Assembly (NCBI GenBank): GCA_031552235.1
Contig: JAVBMR010000011.1
Coordinates: 13,567 to 77,566, forward strand
DNA length: 64,000 nt
Source of the DNA: WRDF01 sp031552235
GTDB taxonomy: Bacteria > Bacteroidota > Bacteroidia > Bacteroidales > Rikenellaceae
Direction of reading: 5' to 3'
Under the pieces are notes generated by a model, which saw only the letters and a program-made list of their open reading frames with translations, did no database searches and had not been told where the DNA came from. Positions within the stretch are counted from its first letter, which is position 1, and every line of letters begins with the position of its first letter. Positions 1 to 7,744 of this stretch are shown one piece after another. Made by a program: the position numbers and the translations under genes.

Positions 1-1
1 G

Positions 2-235
2 GCTTTTTTCAATGCGGCAGGCAAATGGAAAGTGACTTCCGACACCACATTCCTCGAATATGTCGAACCGTCGTACGGCAAGCCTGCACGTACCGAGGAC
101 CAAACATTCAAAATCGAGAAATACGATTTTGGCACATTCATGCATTCAAGGTTCCACACTGTGGGTACAAAAATGGAAGACATCGAAGAGGTTTGGCAAA
201 AAATCGACTACTACAAAGAAAGCCCTAAAAAGTAA
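2..235 (+). CDS. C-terminal end of an unrecognised protein
   Basis: An open frame enters from the left edge and runs to a TAA, giving the last 77 residues of a protein whose start lies outside the window. The visible part is hydrophilic, rich in charged and aromatic residues, and ends in KESPKK. No membrane segment or catalytic motif is visible. A strong bidirectional hairpin follows directly, so this is the last gene of a plus-strand unit. I do not recognise the family. The reading frame is supported by its codon pattern and by the terminator placed just after the stop. Confidence 0.6.
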   Translation, partial: AFFNAAGKWKVTSDTTFLEYVEPSYGKPARTEDQTFKIEKYDFGTFMHSRFHTVGTKMEDIEEVWQKIDYYKESPKK

Positions 236-250
236 CGTGGCAGGATACAA

Positions 251-287
251 AAGAGGAAGCGGACATTTTGTCCGCTTCCTCTTTTGT
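251..287. terminator. Bidirectional intrinsic terminator
   Basis: A perfect 15-bp stem (251-265 with 269-283) with a three-base loop, flanked by an A-run on the left and a T-run on the right. It separates the plus-strand gene ending at 235 from the minus-strand operon ending at 304 and can serve both. Confidence 0.85.
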
Positions 288-303
288 AATGTACGCCAGG
301 CAC

Positions 304-564
304 CTACCTGCGGCGCCTGTTCGCTATCATCGACATTATTGTCGAGAAAGCGGTGGACGCGATCCCAGCGATATTGCGCAACGGGGCGAGTTTTTCATCT
401 ATAAGCATGCGTATGTTGCCCCAACTGACGAATTCCTTAAACGTTTCCCACTGGTTGCGGAATTCATCCTCTTTGAGCCTGGTCTGCATCTTCAGCAACT
501 TCCTTTCCAACCGCAGCTTACTCAGGGAATCTATATAATAATATCTGCTTTCCGGAGTACTCAT
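304..564 (-). CDS. Small protein of the YtxH / holin-X operon
   Basis: A protein of 86 residues. I start it at the ATG at 564 because this gives an ATGA overlap with the stop of the upstream gene; the longer open frame upstream is only a shadow of that gene. The N-terminal half is basic and looks helical (YYYIDSLSKLRLERKLLKMQ). The middle has a weakly hydrophobic stretch (NIAGIASTAFSTIMSMIA) and the end is RRRR. I do not recognise a named domain. Its place as third gene of a tightly overlapping trio with a YtxH-like and a holin-X-like protein suggests an envelope-associated role, probably linked to stress; that role is inference. Confidence 0.7.
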   Translation of the reverse strand: MSTPESRYYYIDSLSKLRLERKLLKMQTRLKEDEFRNQWETFKEFVSWGNIRMLIDEKLAPLRNIAGIASTAFSTIMSMIANRRRR

Positions 565-932
565 GGCCTGTCGTCTTTTGAAGGTGCGAAAATCATACGG
601 GCGAACATACCGACCATCTTGTCGACAAACTTCACCCGCATCAACCATATCAGCAGGGCAACGAGAAGGTAGAACCCGCCTACCACAACCGCCCCCCAAA
701 CCATAGAACCCAACCACTCGCCGACCAGCAACGCGAGTACGACGGAGAACGCCAGCAACGCGATGGAGCAAAGCACGATCACTATGACGAGTGCCAACCC
801 CTTACCGATGACGGTCGAAAGCCCCTCGACGACGCTCAGTTTGACTGAGTCGGTACGCATCCTGAGATACGCCGTCACCTCGTCCTCAAGCCGGTCTATA
901 TGTGGCAGGTTCGGATCCGTAGGTTTTATCAT
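561..932 (-). CDS. Phage holin family / holin-X (DUF1469-like) membrane protein
   Basis: A protein of 123 residues with two strong hydrophobic segments at about residues 47-70 and 78-98, between a polar N-terminus (DRLEDEVTAYLRMRTDSVKL) and a basic C-terminus. This is the shape of the Actinobacterial Holin-X / DUF1469 family of small inner-membrane proteins. The family name does not imply phage origin; these proteins are normal chromosomal genes of unknown function. Start and stop overlap the neighbouring genes by ATGA on both sides, so the three genes are translationally coupled. Confident on topology and family, not on function. Confidence 0.8.
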   Translation of the reverse strand: MIKPTDPNLPHIDRLEDEVTAYLRMRTDSVKLSVVEGLSTVIGKGLALVIVIVLCSIALLAFSVVLALLVGEWLGSMVWGAVVVGGFYLLVALLIWLMRVKFVDKMVGMFARMIFAPSKDDRP

Positions 933-1141
933 TTTTTACCGCGGATCGTTTGTTTAACCTCCCTGGTGGTTTCGGAAACAGCGTCCTGCACTACGCCTAC
1001 GAGTTCCCGTCCGAGTTCAATGTCGTCGGACACGACTTTACGTATCTTGGAGCGAAGCACTTCTCCTTTTTCAGGCGCCATAAGCAATGCGACGGTAGCT
1101 CCTACCGCGGCACCGCAAACAAAATAAAGTAATTCTTTCAT
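929..1141 (-). CDS. YtxH domain-containing protein
   Basis: A protein of 70 residues. The N-terminal membrane segment of about residues 3-21 has the glycine-rich pattern (VCGAAVGATVALLMAPEKGE) typical of YtxH-like proteins, in which the MAP-x-KGE motif follows the membrane helix. The rest is a charged helix. YtxH proteins are small membrane proteins often induced by general stress in Bacillus; their role is unclear. It is the first gene of a three-gene operon in which each junction is an ATGA overlap. No convincing TAnnTTTG promoter box was found upstream. Confidence 0.85.
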   Translation of the reverse strand: MKELLYFVCGAAVGATVALLMAPEKGEVLRSKIRKVVSDDIELGRELVGVVQDAVSETTREVKQTIRGKK

Positions 1142-1441
1142 AATCGTAAGATTTTAGGCAATGGAGTCTACCATCTGCTGTTAGTACTATAAATATAAAA
1201 CATTAAAATTGAATAACCCATAACATTCCAATGCAAATATGGTTCCAAAGATGAAAATAGAAACTGGTGGCATCCGGCAAGACCTGACGCAAGCCCAGGG
1301 AGAACTGACGCAATGTGCCGGCGGCATGGCAGATGGGAGACGCGTTGTGGCGTGGAAAAATGAAGCGAGATAAACGCGGGAATGTACCAGGAAGACAAAA
1401 AATGGGATCAACCCGAGAGACAGGCAAGGTCTGCCCGAAAA
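1142..1441. other. Intergenic stretch with nothing recognised
   Basis: About 300 bases between the YtxH operon and the tRNA terminator. Only short open frames with no recognisable protein are present, and I see no repeat from families A-F. It should hold the promoter of the YtxH operon, but no clear TAnnTTTG box was found. Confidence 0.4.
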
Positions 1442-1480
1442 CAAAAAAACGCCGACAATCATCAGATTATCAGCGTTTTA
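1442..1480 (-). terminator. Terminator of the tRNA-Lys gene
   Basis: Read on the minus strand, AAACGC pairs with GCGTTT across an AT-rich loop and is followed by a run of seven T. It begins six bases after the tRNA 3' end. Confidence 0.65.
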
Positions 1481-1485
1481 CTAAG

Positions 1486-1558
1486 TGGTCCCTCTGGGGC
1501 TCGAACCCAGGACCCCAACATTAAGAGTGTCGTGCTCTACCAACTGAGCTAAAGAACC
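1486..1558 (-). tRNA. tRNA-Lys (anticodon CTT)
   Basis: The minus strand folds as a complete cloverleaf. The acceptor GGTTCTT pairs with AGGGACC, the D stem is GCTC/GAGC, and the anticodon stem is CGACA/TGTTG. The loop CTCTTAA gives anticodon CTT (Lys, AAG codons). The T stem is CTGGG/CCCAG with loop TTCGAGC, and the discriminator is A. The 3' CCA is not encoded. A consensus promoter lies upstream and a terminator downstream, so it is a single-gene unit. Confidence 0.97.
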
Positions 1559-1592
1559 GTTGTACCGGGGATAACCCCCGTCTTATGGGGTG

Positions 1593-1622
1593 CAAATATA
1601 GGGCATTTTTAACCAACCGCAA
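1593..1622 (-). promoter_or_regulatory. Promoter of tRNA-Lys
   Basis: On the minus strand, TTG at 1622-1620 is followed after 19 bases by TATATTTG (1600-1593). This fits the Bacteroidota primary-sigma consensus, TTG with TAnnTTTG. The predicted start point is about 30 bases before the mature tRNA. Confidence 0.75.
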
Positions 1623-1687
1623 AATATTTCCTGCAAAAATATAACGTATAGGGCATGGATTCGTGCGGGAACGCCAAACATAAAACC

Positions 1688-2656
1688 TCAAACCTCAAAA
1701 GCCGAAGCCCCTATCTCCTTGAATCCGCGCAGGAATTCTTCGACGCCCATGCGTTTTTTGCCTGCCGCCTGCAATTCGGTTACGAGCAGCGACCCGCTGC
1801 CGCACGCTACCTCCATATATGTCCTGCCGTCGGACGCCACGCTTCCCGGAACCGCTCCTGCCCGGCCTTTCCCAATCCGCGCGCTGTATATTTTTATCTG
1901 GACGTCTTCCGTACCAGGCCTTTTCAGTACCGACCAGGCCGCCGGGTAAGGCGAAAGTCCGCGGACAAAATCGTACACCGTCCGGGCATCGGCCCCCCAA
2001 TCGATGCGGCAATCGTCCTTGAATATCTTCGGGGCGGGCTTGAGGCCCTCGTCGCTTGCAGGTTGTTCGATGGGTTCGGTGTTGCCTGAGGCGATTTTAT
2101 CCACCGTTTCCACCACGAGTTCAGCACCAACGTACATCAACTTGTCATGGAGTGTCCCGGCGGTATCTTCATCGGTTATCGCAACCTCGCGCCTGCCGAT
2201 GACTGCCCCCTTATCTATCTCGCTGTTAAGCATGAACGTCGTGACACCCGTTACGGTTTCGCCGTTCATTATCGCGCGGTTTATCGGTGCCGCGCCGCGA
2301 TACTGCGGAAGAAGCGACGCGTGGAGGTTGAACGTGCCGAGCCTCGGCTGCGCCCACACGGCCTCAGGCAACATGCGGAAAGCAATAACTATCCCAAGGT
2401 CGGCGTCCAACGCGGTCAATTCTTCGAGAAATGCCTGGTCTTTCAACTTCTCGGGCTGCAGGACAGGCAAGCCGGCCTCCAGTGCATACTCCTTAACGGC
2501 GCTCTGCTGAAGTTTCAGTCCGCGCCCTGCCGGTTTATCCACGGATGTCACCACCCCCACGACGTTATAACCGCCCTCGACCAACCGCCGAAGCGATTCC
2601 ACGGCGAAATCGGGCGTACCCATAAAAACTATCCGCAGGTTCTTCCCGCTCATCAT
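1688..2656 (-). CDS. fmt: Methionyl-tRNA formyltransferase
   Basis: Transfers a formyl group from 10-formyltetrahydrofolate to initiator Met-tRNA. The 322 residues match the usual family length. The N-terminal Rossmann-type domain starts with LRIVFMGTPDFAV. The catalytic triad is visible as Asn110 and His112 in FNLHASLLPQYRGAAPI, and Asp148 in SEIDKG. The C-terminal part is the OB-fold tRNA-binding domain. Two ATG codons stand at the start (MMSGKN); either could be used. It lies downstream of ribBA on the same strand after about 110 bases, so it may share the transcript or have its own promoter. Upstream gene order (metal permease, lptF/G, ribBA) suggests a housekeeping cluster. Confidence 0.96.
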   Translation of the reverse strand: MMSGKNLRIVFMGTPDFAVESLRRLVEGGYNVVGVVTSVDKPAGRGLKLQQSAVKEYALEAGLPVLQPEKLKDQAFLEELTALDADLGIVIAFRMLPEAVWAQPRLGTFNLHASLLPQYRGAAPINRAIMNGETVTGVTTFMLNSEIDKGAVIGRREVAITDEDTAGTLHDKLMYVGAELVVETVDKIASGNTEPIEQPASDEGLKPAPKIFKDDCRIDWGADARTVYDFVRGLSPYPAAWSVLKRPGTEDVQIKIYSARIGKGRAGAVPGSVASDGRTYMEVACGSGSLLVTELQAAGKKRMGVEEFLRGFKEIGASAFEV

Positions 2657-2765
2657 ATTGACTGTATGCTATATAATTTTCGTAGCCGCAATAAGTTCAA
2701 TTAGCACGCCTAACGGCCGGTGCATCATTCCGTGTCATGGAAATGACCCGTGTGCCGGCAGGCAC

Positions 2766-3998
2766 TTACTGCTCTTTATTGAAAAGCCCGAGGGTGTGGC
2801 CCATGCGCTTTTCTTTCGTTTCGAGGTATTTCTTGTTGTATTTGTTCGGGGCGATGACGATAGGCACGATCTTGTCGATCGAAAGGCCGTAGCCCTCCAA
2901 TCCCACGCGCTTCAGCGGGTTGTTAGTCATAAGGCGCATTTTTTTGACGCCTATTTCGTGAAGGATGCTGGCGCCTACGCCATAATCGCGTTCGTCGACC
3001 GCGAAACCGAGCTTGATATTGGCCTCGGCCGTATCATAGCCCTCTTCCTGTAACTTATAGGCTTTGAGCTTGTTGCACAGCCCTATCCCGCGCCCTTCCT
3101 GGTTCAGGTAGACTATCACGCCTTTACCTTCTTTTTCGATCATGCGCATGGCTTCGTGGAGCTGGTCGCCGCAGTCGCAGCGCTGCGAAGCGAAGATATC
3201 GCCGGTCATGCACGACGAATGTACCCTCACAAGCACAGGTTCGTCCACAGCCCATTCGCCCTTGATGAGCGCTATATGCTCCATCCCGTTGCTTTTCTGC
3301 ACGAACGGAATAGCCTTGAAGTCGCCATAATCGGTAGGCATCTCGACAGTCACACCCTTTTCAACGATAGATTCGTTCCTAAGGCGGTAGGCGATAAGGT
3401 CGGCGATGGATATTATCTTCAGATTGTATTCCCTGGCTATTTTCAGCAGATCGGGCATGCGCGCCATCGAGCCGTCCTCGTTCATTATTTCTATCAGCGC
3501 CCCACCCTCTTTCAGTCCGGCAAGGCGTGTCAGGTCTACCACCGCTTCGGTGTGTCCCGGGCGGCGGAGTACGCCCCTGTTGCGTGCCCTGAGCGGGAAG
3601 ATATGCCCCGGGCGGCCGAGGTCTGACGGCCTCGTTTCCGGATCGACCAACGCCTGGAGCGTCCTTGCCCTGTCCGAAGTCGAAACGCCCGTCGTGCATC
3701 CGTCGCCGAGGTAATCGACCGACACCGTGAACGGCGTGCCGAGCATGGACGTATTGTCGCGGACCTGCATCGAGAGTTCGAGCTCGGCGCAGCGGTCCTC
3801 GGACAGCGGCGCGCACAGCACGCCTCGCCCGTTCTTGAGCATGAAATTGACTATCTCGGGCGTGACCTTTTCGCCGGCCACCACGAAATCCCCTTCGTTC
3901 TCGCGGTCCTCGTCGTCCACGACTATCAGCAACCGTCCCGCGCGTATCTCCTCGATACCCTCCTCTATCGTGTTAAGCACTTTTTTTTGAGCGTCCAT
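2766..3998 (-). CDS. ribBA: Bifunctional 3,4-DHBP synthase / GTP cyclohydrolase II
   Basis: Supplies both precursors of riboflavin: 3,4-dihydroxy-2-butanone 4-phosphate from ribulose 5-phosphate, and the pyrimidine precursor from GTP. The DHBP synthase domain covers about residues 5-205, with the acidic metal-binding DDEDRENEGDF at 28-38 and RRPGHTEA at 145-152. The GTP cyclohydrolase II domain covers about 210-400. Its zinc ligands are Cys263, Cys274 and Cys276 (SSCMTG, RCDCG), and its catalytic region is NQEGRGIG. Both halves look intact, as expected for 410 residues. Its first 26 bases overlap the end of the LptF/G gene. A split RibD-like pair lies 19 kb away at 22.9-24.0 kb. Confidence 0.97.
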   Translation of the reverse strand: MDAQKKVLNTIEEGIEEIRAGRLLIVVDDEDRENEGDFVVAGEKVTPEIVNFMLKNGRGVLCAPLSEDRCAELELSMQVRDNTSMLGTPFTVSVDYLGDGCTTGVSTSDRARTLQALVDPETRPSDLGRPGHIFPLRARNRGVLRRPGHTEAVVDLTRLAGLKEGGALIEIMNEDGSMARMPDLLKIAREYNLKIISIADLIAYRLRNESIVEKGVTVEMPTDYGDFKAIPFVQKSNGMEHIALIKGEWAVDEPVLVRVHSSCMTGDIFASQRCDCGDQLHEAMRMIEKEGKGVIVYLNQEGRGIGLCNKLKAYKLQEEGYDTAEANIKLGFAVDERDYGVGASILHEIGVKKMRLMTNNPLKRVGLEGYGLSIDKIVPIVIAPNKYNKKYLETKEKRMGHTLGLFNKEQ

Positions 3999-5451
3999 AT
4001 TTATTTTTTATGTCTTTGTATTTTCGTTTCGCGTAATCGCGGAGTTTTATCAGCTTCATGTAGTACCAATCGGCGTTGAGCAGGTTCGAGTCGTTCGTGG
4101 CCTTATATATCAGGAACAAACCAATCGGCAGCAGGATGATGGACGATATCCACGACCCGAACGAAGCGTCCCATGTGCCTTCGCGGGCCATGCTCTTGCC
4201 CAGCACGGTCACCATATAATACACGACGAAGAATCCGACCGACACCACTATCGGCATCCCCATCCCGCCGCGGCGGATTATCGCACCGAGCGGCGCCCCG
4301 ATCAGGAAGAAGATCATTATGGACACCGGGAGCGCCAGTTTGTTATGCCAGTCGAACTGGTAGCGGTACAGCTCCGTGTACTTTTCTTTCGACAGGCTCT
4401 CGTCGCTGATGAACATCGACCGTGAGTTGCGGGCGTTGTGCGCCGCGCCCGACCAAACCGTCTGTTTATCTTTTATACCAAGTTTAGCTATCGAATCCGA
4501 CACAAGCACGGGCGTCCTGGTGCTTTTGAGGGCACGCAGGCTGTCGACGGCGATGTCGGGGTCGTTCGGGAATATATACGATGCGAACAAAGGCCCGTAA
4601 GCCTCCATCTCCAGCGCCACGGTTTCGCGCGTCAGCGAGTCTATGCCGCGTTCCAACTCGCCCATGTTCTGCATCTCGCTGCTTGAGAAAAGTCCCGCGT
4701 CGGTGCGCTGGAAGTCGAACCCGGACATGGCGACAGACATATTCTGTTCAGAGAACATGCGCCTCGTCAAACTGTTCTTATTGTACCACTGCAGGCTTCT
4801 CGTCTGCTCGAACGACTCGCCGTTGAACAGCGTCACCAACAGGAATTTGCGATCAGGCGACAGCCTTATATACCCCGATTCGGCGATGGTGGTCGACATC
4901 TTATTGAGGTCGTTGTAGTCGTATATGAGCACGTCGGTCAGCAGGCCCGTTTCCTTATTGTGGTGGGACACGCGCACGCTCATCCCTGGTATGTCGTTGG
5001 TGAACAGGCCGTCCTTGAACTCTATTTCCTGTTTTTGGTTGCTGATGTCATAGAGCATCGCCTTCATCTGGCGCGTAGCGTATGGCACGAGGTTGTTTCC
5101 GGCGTAGAACCCGCCTATCGAGATGAAGACCATCAGTATGATAAGCGGCTTCATGATCTTCGGGAGCGACATGCCGGCCGATTTCATGGCGAGCAGTTCG
5201 TAGTTCTCGCCCAGGTTGCCCATCGTCATGATCGAGGCGAGGAGCGTAGCCAGCGGAAGCGCCATCGGGATGCAGGTCAGCGAGACGTAGAACAGCAACT
5301 CCGCCATGACGTCCAGCCCGAGGCCCTTACCCACGATCTCGTCGATGTACTTCCACAGGAAGTTCATGATGAAGATGAACATCACGATGAAAAACGTGAG
5401 GAACATCGGCCCTGCATAGGTTTTCAGTATGAGTCTGTATATGGTCTTCAT
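3973..5451 (-). CDS. LptF/LptG family permease (YjgP/YjgQ)
   Basis: Inner-membrane permease of the type that, with an LptB ATPase, extracts lipopolysaccharide and passes it to the periplasmic bridge. There are three N-terminal membrane segments (about residues 13-35, 52-75 and 99-120), a long periplasmic domain, and three C-terminal segments (about 355-450). The loop with LGENYELLAMKSAGMS is the family's cytoplasmic coupling region. At 492 residues it is longer than the E. coli proteins (about 360) because of an enlarged periplasmic part, which is usual in Bacteroidota. It overlaps the metal permease upstream by ATGA and ribBA downstream by 26 bases, so the three genes form one operon. I cannot say whether it acts as LptF or LptG. 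Confidence 0.88.
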   Translation of the reverse strand: MKTIYRLILKTYAGPMFLTFFIVMFIFIMNFLWKYIDEIVGKGLGLDVMAELLFYVSLTCIPMALPLATLLASIMTMGNLGENYELLAMKSAGMSLPKIMKPLIILMVFISIGGFYAGNNLVPYATRQMKAMLYDISNQKQEIEFKDGLFTNDIPGMSVRVSHHNKETGLLTDVLIYDYNDLNKMSTTIAESGYIRLSPDRKFLLVTLFNGESFEQTRSLQWYNKNSLTRRMFSEQNMSVAMSGFDFQRTDAGLFSSSEMQNMGELERGIDSLTRETVALEMEAYGPLFASYIFPNDPDIAVDSLRALKSTRTPVLVSDSIAKLGIKDKQTVWSGAAHNARNSRSMFISDESLSKEKYTELYRYQFDWHNKLALPVSIMIFFLIGAPLGAIIRRGGMGMPIVVSVGFFVVYYMVTVLGKSMAREGTWDASFGSWISSIILLPIGLFLIYKATNDSNLLNADWYYMKLIKLRDYAKRKYKDIKNKYGRSKKSA

Positions 5452-6278
5452 TGCTTCGCGCGCGCGGATTTACCAGACAAAGGTAAGAGTTTTACTATAA
5501 TAAGCGTCAGCGTCAGGACAAATATTGCAGCCGCCCCGGCCGGAATGTTCAGATAATAACTCGTGACCAACCCCGCGATATTGCCGCAGATCCCCAGCAC
5601 CACAGCCCACACGGTTATGCTTCCGTAGTTCTTTGTGAACACGTTGGCTATCACCGCCGGGAGCGTGAGCAACGAGATAAGCAGCACTATACCGACAGTT
5701 TTAATCGAAAAGACAATGGCGAGGGCCACCAGCACCGCCATGGCATACGATATGAATTTGACCGGGACGCCCTGGCTCTGGGCGAACTGGCGGTCGAACG
5801 CCGCGAACACTATCTGGCGCCAGGCCACGCCGAACACCGCCACGACAACCACAGCCAGGCACCCCAACGTTACCAGATCGGCGGTGGTCACGGTCAATAT
5901 GTTGCCGAACAGGAAGCTCATCAGATTGGGGACGTACCCCGGGGTCATGTAAATGAATATTATGCCTATCGCCATCCCCACCGACCAGATTATGCCGATG
6001 GCCGAATCCTCGCGCATTTTCTTCCGCGCCGACACCCACTCAATCCCCATGGCCGAAAGCACGGCGAAAATACTCGCCCCCACTATCGGGTTCGCCCCGA
6101 AATAGTAGGCTATCCCGATGCCGCCGAACGAGGCGTGTGTGATGCCGCCGCTGAGGAACACCGTCCGGCGCGCCACTATGTAAGTGCCTATTATGCCGCA
6201 CACAAGCCCGGAAAGGATGCTCGCCAGAAAAGCGTTCATCAGGAACCTGTATTCGAATATGCCGGAGATTATGTCCAC
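5448..6278 (-). CDS. Metal ABC transporter permease (ZnuB/MntB type)
   Basis: A membrane protein of 276 residues with about eight hydrophobic segments and the ABC-3 family features: GxIGTYIVARRTVFLSGGI near residue 30 and HASFGGIGIAYYFG near 50. This family imports Zn(II) or Mn(II) together with an ATPase and a binding protein. Neither partner is in the window, so the permease must use components encoded elsewhere. It is the first gene of the operon with lptF/G and ribBA, and a consensus promoter lies 22-52 bases upstream of its start. The metal specificity cannot be read from the sequence. Confidence 0.88.
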   Translation of the reverse strand: MDIISGIFEYRFLMNAFLASILSGLVCGIIGTYIVARRTVFLSGGITHASFGGIGIAYYFGANPIVGASIFAVLSAMGIEWVSARKKMREDSAIGIIWSVGMAIGIIFIYMTPGYVPNLMSFLFGNILTVTTADLVTLGCLAVVVVAVFGVAWRQIVFAAFDRQFAQSQGVPVKFISYAMAVLVALAIVFSIKTVGIVLLISLLTLPAVIANVFTKNYGSITVWAVVLGICGNIAGLVTSYYLNIPAGAAAIFVLTLTLIIVKLLPLSGKSARAKQ

Positions 6279-6299
6279 TCGCCGAGAATTTTACCCTGA

Positions 6300-6330
6300 C
6301 AAAGATAGTGCAAGCCGAGCGACAAGCCAA
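6300..6330 (-). promoter_or_regulatory. Promoter of the metal permease / lptF/G / ribBA operon
   Basis: On the minus strand TTG (6330-6328) is followed after 20 bases by TATCTTTG (6307-6300), about 22 bases before the start codon. The spacer contains CTCGGCTTGCA, a word shared with the promoters near 16925 and 19570. Confidence 0.75.
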
Positions 6331-6456
6331 ATTTATTCAGGATTATCCCGTTTAGACTTGTAATCTCTCCTTCGAAGATAATGCCTGCTGTACAAATACT
6401 TTTGTTAACGAATCAAAAAAAACGATTCGTTTTCCTCCTCTTGGCGGGGCATAGCC

Positions 6457-6567
6457 TGCAAGCAGTCTCTGCTCCCGCTGCGAGCGTCGGTTCAGGCGCC
6501 CCTGCCCCACATCGGGGGCGCCTGACGGCCTTCGAAGAAGGCCGAGCAAGATTTATAAGGGATAACT
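6457..6567 (-). repeat. Structured interspersed repeat, family B, copy 1
   Basis: About 110 bases, inverted relative to the copies at 35826 and 53599. On its own strand it reads from TTATCCC through a first hairpin (GGCCTTCTTCGAAGGCC) and a second hairpin (CAGGCGCCCC with GGGGCGCCTG) to GCAGAGACTGCTTGCA. It abuts the family A element at 6581. The segment before it (6408-6431) is a short palindrome, AACGAATC with GATTCGTT. No protein is encoded. Confidence 0.75.
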
Positions 6568-6580
6568 CCGAATTTATTTG

Positions 6581-6896
6581 AACCCGTTGTGCATTTAGAA
6601 AAACGAGGCATTAAAGTCTCTTTTGCCTGAAATTCAGCTTTGCTTTGCAACGCTGTCGGCCCGCAATCGACGCTGCGAGCGAGAGCAGATGCCACTTGTG
6701 GCATCTGCCGAGCCGCGAGGAGAAAAACAAACGAAGTGCAGTTAGCTTTCCACCCGGCGCGGAGGGCCGAATATCTCGCTACCGCTACGATATTCATTCT
6801 TCGCTGGCTACGATCCGAAACCACAATGCAAGCATATATCTTTATACCGAATGTTTGCAAAATAAACCGCGGCGCATTCTAAATGCACAACGGGTT
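6581..6896. mobile_element. MITE-like element, family A, complete copy
   Basis: A 316-bp segment bounded by a perfect 18-bp terminal inverted repeat: AACCCGTTGTGCATTTAG at 6581-6598 and its complement at 6879-6896. It is flanked by the 5-bp direct repeat ATTTG (6576-6580 and 6897-6901), as expected for a target-site duplication. An inner hairpin AGATGCCA/TGGCATCT lies near 6690. There is no transposase frame, so the element is non-autonomous. A second, inverted and incomplete copy lies at 19643-19895. The short open frames inside are conserved only because the DNA is. Confidence 0.8.
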
Positions 6897-7022
6897 ATTT
6901 GATATTGTTCGATGCGCAGCCTGTATTCTTTAAAATTAACCATTTTCCCGACGCGGGCAATCAATCACACAACTCTATAATATCGAAGGCCGAAAAATCA
7001 CGCTGCATTGAGCAAAATTTCA

Positions 7023-7030
7023 TACCTTTG
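7023..7030 (+). promoter_or_regulatory. Minus-7 box TACCTTTG of the DUF4369 gene
   Basis: A TAnnTTTG match ten bases before the ATG at 7040, implying a 5' leader of only a few bases. No TTG is seen at the ideal distance upstream. Confidence 0.5.
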
Positions 7031-7039
7031 TGATATTGT

Positions 7040-7732
7040 ATGAAAAACATTATCCGCAAAATATCAGGAGCGGCGCTCGCAGCCGCAATGTCCGTCCTCG
7101 CGTCGTGCAAGGACGACCTCCCGTATTTGTCTGGCAACCTCGTAAGCCTGCCGGACGGGGTGGTGCGGCTGTATGACTACGACAACTCGCTTACGGCGGT
7201 CGACAGCACTGTTTCGCGCGGAGGCCGCTTCACGCTCCGCCAGCCGAAAGCGCTCCCCGATCTCGCATTCGTGGGATTCGACGAATTCCCCGACATGCTC
7301 ATCCCGGTCATATTCGACGGACAGAACGTCTACATAAGCGGCAACCTCAACTACAAGGACGACATCACGGTATCCGGCACGCGCGCCAACGACGAACTGC
7401 GCGAGTATACCGCCTCCATCCGCGGCACCGACATAATGGCACGCACCATAGAACTCGAACTGAACGCGACAGACCCGGTGGCGGATTCGACAAAATACGC
7501 GCTGATGGCCGCCAAACGCGATTCCCTGCGCAGCTCCATTGCGCATTCCAAATCGGAATTCGTGCGCAAGAACCCGTCGAGCCTCGTGTCGGCCATGTTC
7601 CTCGCCATGTCGCTCAACGATTCGATGACATACAGGCAGGTGGATTCGCTGTTGGCCCGCCTCGACAGCACCACAGTGGACAACGCCTTTTCGCGCAGGA
7701 TGCGGGCAAGGCTCGAACAATCAGCAAATTAA
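7040..7732 (+). CDS. DUF4369-type lipoprotein
   Basis: A protein of 230 residues with a lipoprotein signal: basic MKNIIRK, hydrophobic stretch, and lipobox VLASC with Cys23 as the lipidation site. Residues about 30-130 resemble the beta-rich DUF4369 domain found at the N-terminus of Bacteroidota thiol-disulfide and AhpC/TSA lipoproteins (GNLVSLPDGVVRLYD, GGRFTL). The expected thioredoxin domain and its CxxC motif are absent; the C-terminal half is helical and polar instead. It is followed after 12 bases by mtaB and is probably co-transcribed. Function unknown; location in the outer or inner membrane leaflet is inferred. Confidence 0.75.
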   Translation: MKNIIRKISGAALAAAMSVLASCKDDLPYLSGNLVSLPDGVVRLYDYDNSLTAVDSTVSRGGRFTLRQPKALPDLAFVGFDEFPDMLIPVIFDGQNVYISGNLNYKDDITVSGTRANDELREYTASIRGTDIMARTIELELNATDPVADSTKYALMAAKRDSLRSSIAHSKSEFVRKNPSSLVSAMFLAMSLNDSMTYRQVDSLLARLDSTTVDNAFSRRMRARLEQSAN

Positions 7733-7744
7733 CCGACGCACACG

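Noticed and set aside
561..932. Possible prophage origin of the holin-X-like gene
   Set aside because: Despite its family name, the YtxH/holin-X operon is a chromosomal set in many bacteria, with no other phage gene near it.
1486..1558. tRNA-Lys as an integration site
   Set aside because: No integrase and no direct repeat of the tRNA 3' end were found in the flanking sequence.
6492..6902. Open frames within family A and the similar frame at 19610-19834 (both translate to a chain containing REEKNKRSAV)
   Set aside because: The similarity follows from the DNA repeat itself; frames are equally conserved on both strands, start positions differ, and there is no codon bias or ribosome-binding context.
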